Origin: Streptomyces griseorubiginosus
GTDB taxonomy: Bacteria > Actinomycetota > Actinomycetes > Streptomycetales > Streptomycetaceae
Direction: 5' to 3'
Assembly: GCF_001514195.1 (NCBI RefSeq)
Contig: NZ_KQ948736.1
Span: forward strand, 1,038,625 to 1,102,624
DNA: 64,000 nt
The notes below the pieces were generated by a model that did not search any database, was not told the DNA's origin, and was given only the letters and a program-made list of their open reading frames with translations. Both the position numbers and the translations under genes were made by a program. Position 1 is the first letter of the stretch, and each line of letters opens with the position of its first letter. This document shows positions 62,057 through 64,000 of this stretch, piece by piece.

Positions 62057-64000
62057 ATGCTTCAGGCCACACCGCTCACCGAGGGCTGGATCCTGCGGCA
62101 CGAGGGCGAGGCGCTGCCCGCCGTCGTGCCGGGCTGTGTGCACACCGATCTGCTGGCGGCCGGGGTGATCCCGGATCCCTTCCTCGGCCTGGGCGAGAGG
62201 GAGGTCGCGTGGGTGGGGCGGCGGGAGTGGACCTACGAGACCGACCTCGCGCCCTCCGACGGCCATGAGCAGACCGATCTCGTCTTCGACGGCCTGGACA
62301 CCGTGGCCGAGATCCGCCTCGACGGCCAACTCCTGGGCCGGACAAGGAACATGCACCGCTCCTACCGCTTCGACGTGACCGGCATGGCCGGGCGGCTGAG
62401 CGTGCGGTTCGTCTCCGCCTACGCCGAGGCCGAGGCGGTGCGAGGGCAGCTGGGCGAGCGGCCGGGCGCGTACGCCGAGCCCTATCAGTACCTCCGCAAG
62501 ATGGCCTGCTCGTTCGGCTGGGACTGGGGGCCCACGCTGGTGACGGCCGGGATCTGGCGGCCGGTGCGGATCGAGCGCTGGTCGACGGCCAGGATCGCCC
62601 GGGTACGGCCGCTGGTGAGCGTCGAACAGGGCGTGGGCGTGGTGGAGTTGGCCGTCGAGGTGGAGCGGGCGAGGGTCGAGGCGCCGCTGACCGTGGAGGC
62701 CGTGGTGGGCGGGGTGCGGGCGCGCGCGGCGATCGACAAGGCCTCGGGGGCGGTACGGCTGGAAGTCCCGGAAGCGCGCCTGTGGTGGCCGCGAGGCTAC
62801 GGTGAACAACCGCTCTACGAGGTTGAGTTGACCCTGCTGCACGAGGACGGGCCGCTGGACGTGTGGCGGCGTCGGATCGGCTTCCGGACCGTCGAGCTGG
62901 ACCGCTCGGCCGACGAGCACGGCACCGGGTTCTGTCTGGTCGTCAACGGTGAGCGGATCTTCGCACGCGGCGTGAACTGGATCCCGGACGACGTGTTCCC
63001 CTCCCGGATCACCCGTGAACGGTACCGGGAGCGGCTCGGGCAGGCCGCCGCCGCCGGGGTGGACCTCGTACGGGTCTGGGGCGGCGGGATCTACGAGAGC
63101 GAGGACTTCTACGACGCCTGCGACGAGTCGGGGCTGCTGGTGTGGCAGGACTTCCCGTTCGCCTGCGCGGCCTATCCGGAGGAGCAGCCGCTCAGGGGCG
63201 AGGTGGAGGCGGAGGCCCGGGAGAACGTCGTACGGCTGATGCCGCATCCCTCGCTGGTGCTGTGGAACGGGAACAACGAGAACCTGTGGGGGTTCCGGGA
63301 CTGGGGCTGGGAGGGGCGGCTCGCCGGGGACTCCTGGGGTGAGGGGTACTACCTGGGCCTGCTGCCGCGGGTGGTGGCCGAGCTGGACCCGACCCGGCCG
63401 TACACGGCGGGTAGTCCCTGGTCCGGGTCCTGGGAGCACCACCCGAACGATCCGGCGCACGGGACGCATCACTCCTGGGAGGTGTGGAACCGGCTCGACT
63501 ACGCCGCGTACCGCAGTGAAGTGCCGCGTTTCGTGGCCGAGTTCGGCTGGCAGGCACCGCCCGCGCACGCCACGCTGAGGCGGGCGCTGGCCGGGGAGGA
63601 GCTCGCGGCGGACTCCCCCGGCATGCTGCACCACCAGAAGGCGGAGGACGGGAACGGGAAGCTGCGGCGCGGTCTGGAGCGGTACTTCGCCTTTCCCGAG
63701 GGGGACTTCGACCGCTGGCACTACCTCACGCAGGTCAACCAGGCGCGGGCGGTGGCCGCCGGGATCGAGCACTGGCGGTCGCACTGGCCGGTGTGCGCGG
63801 GGACGGTCGTGTGGCAGCTCAACGACTGCTGGCCGGTGACGAGTTGGGCGGCGGTGGACGGTGACGGCCGGGAGAAGCCGCTCTACCACGAGCTGCGGCG
63901 ACTGTACGCGGACCGGTTGCTGACGGTCCGCGGGCGGGTCGTGGCCGTGGTCAACCAGGCGGGCGAGGAGTGGGCGGGCGTCCTGCGGCTGCGGCGGATG
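62057..64000 (+). CDS. GH2 beta-mannosidase (runs off right edge)
   Basis: The first 648 codons of a cytoplasmic GH2 enzyme are present. The N-terminal jelly-roll (AVVPGCVHTDLLAAGVIPDP) is typical of beta-mannosidases, as are MACSFGWDWGP, the acid/base Glu in LVLWNGNNENLW (about residue 407) and the nucleophile Glu in RFVAEFGWQAP (about 494). It would hydrolyse imported beta-mannosides. GGGAG lies eight bases before the ATG. It is divergent from the importer operon across a LacI-type operator. The C-terminus is cut by the window end. Confidence 0.93.
   Translation, partial: MLQATPLTEGWILRHEGEALPAVVPGCVHTDLLAAGVIPDPFLGLGEREVAWVGRREWTYETDLAPSDGHEQTDLVFDGLDTVAEIRLDGQLLGRTRNMHRSYRFDVTGMAGRLSVRFVSAYAEAEAVRGQLGERPGAYAEPYQYLRKMACSFGWDWGPTLVTAGIWRPVRIERWSTARIARVRPLVSVEQGVGVVELAVEVERARVEAPLTVEAVVGGVRARAAIDKASGAVRLEVPEARLWWPRGYGEQPLYEVELTLLHEDGPLDVWRRRIGFRTVELDRSADEHGTGFCLVVNGERIFARGVNWIPDDVFPSRITRERYRERLGQAAAAGVDLVRVWGGGIYESEDFYDACDESGLLVWQDFPFACAAYPEEQPLRGEVEAEARENVVRLMPHPSLVLWNGNNENLWGFRDWGWEGRLAGDSWGEGYYLGLLPRVVAELDPTRPYTAGSPWSGSWEHHPNDPAHGTHHSWEVWNRLDYAAYRSEVPRFVAEFGWQAPPAHATLRRALAGEELAADSPGMLHHQKAEDGNGKLRRGLERYFAFPEGDFDRWHYLTQVNQARAVAAGIEHWRSHWPVCAGTVVWQLNDCWPVTSWAAVDGDGREKPLYHELRRLYADRLLTVRGRVVAVVNQAGEEWAGVLRLRRM

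Overview
The window is chromosomal DNA of a Streptomyces-like actinomycete. GC is very high, codons end mostly in G or C, GTG starts and four-base ATGA/GTGA gene overlaps are common, several genes look leaderless, and the gene content is typical of Streptomyces (SARP regulator, DUF3000, DUF4349, TIGR04222, coproporphyrin-type haem genes, ABC sugar importers without their own ATPase). No rRNA, tRNA or CRISPR array was seen.

Layout. 1-2953 is an insertion-sequence cluster: two divergent IS5-family transposases (the left one cut by the window edge), then an IS5/IS427-type element with intact ends, a TA target duplication, a transposase broken by an amber codon, and an extra passenger gene. Its right end sits on the stop codon of a large SARP/AfsR-type regulator (2953-6261). 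6633-9483 holds a lipoprotein, a small secreted beta/gamma-crystallin-like protein and a YbhN/LPG-synthase-like membrane protein.

9531-29012 is a glycan-catabolism locus: secreted GH84 hexosaminidase with a beta-propeller, SIS sugar-phosphate protein, RpiR regulator, GH38 alpha-mannosidase, ABC importer, GH3, GlcNAc-kinase-like BadF protein, a GH5_18-like beta-mannosidase that appears to start with ATT, and a NagZ-type GH3. The enzyme set fits uptake and intracellular dismantling of Man/GlcNAc oligosaccharides such as N-glycan cores. A TGGTTCA/TTGAACC-type motif recurs in its promoter regions and is a candidate RpiR operator. A second mannoside locus (58806-64000) has another ATPase-less importer divergent from a GH2 beta-mannosidase, with a LacI-type operator between them.

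Between them is mostly conserved core: msrB-murC, RibD-type reductase, ZapE, a beta-carbonic anhydrase/SulP pair, band-7 protein, Tat-exported PhoX-like protein, PPK2, FAD/Rieske oxidoreductase, polysaccharide deacetylase, Pth2-like protein, a DUF692 (MNIO)-DUF4142-TIGR04222 group of unknown role, then hemQ, hemG and hemE interleaved with a DUF4349 lipoprotein, a CoA-disulfide-reductase-like enzyme, a rhomboid protease, DUF3000, an orphan response regulator and an RNase D/HRDC protein. A dispersed Streptomyces-type GC-rich repeat appears four times: three times between convergent genes and once inside a reading frame.
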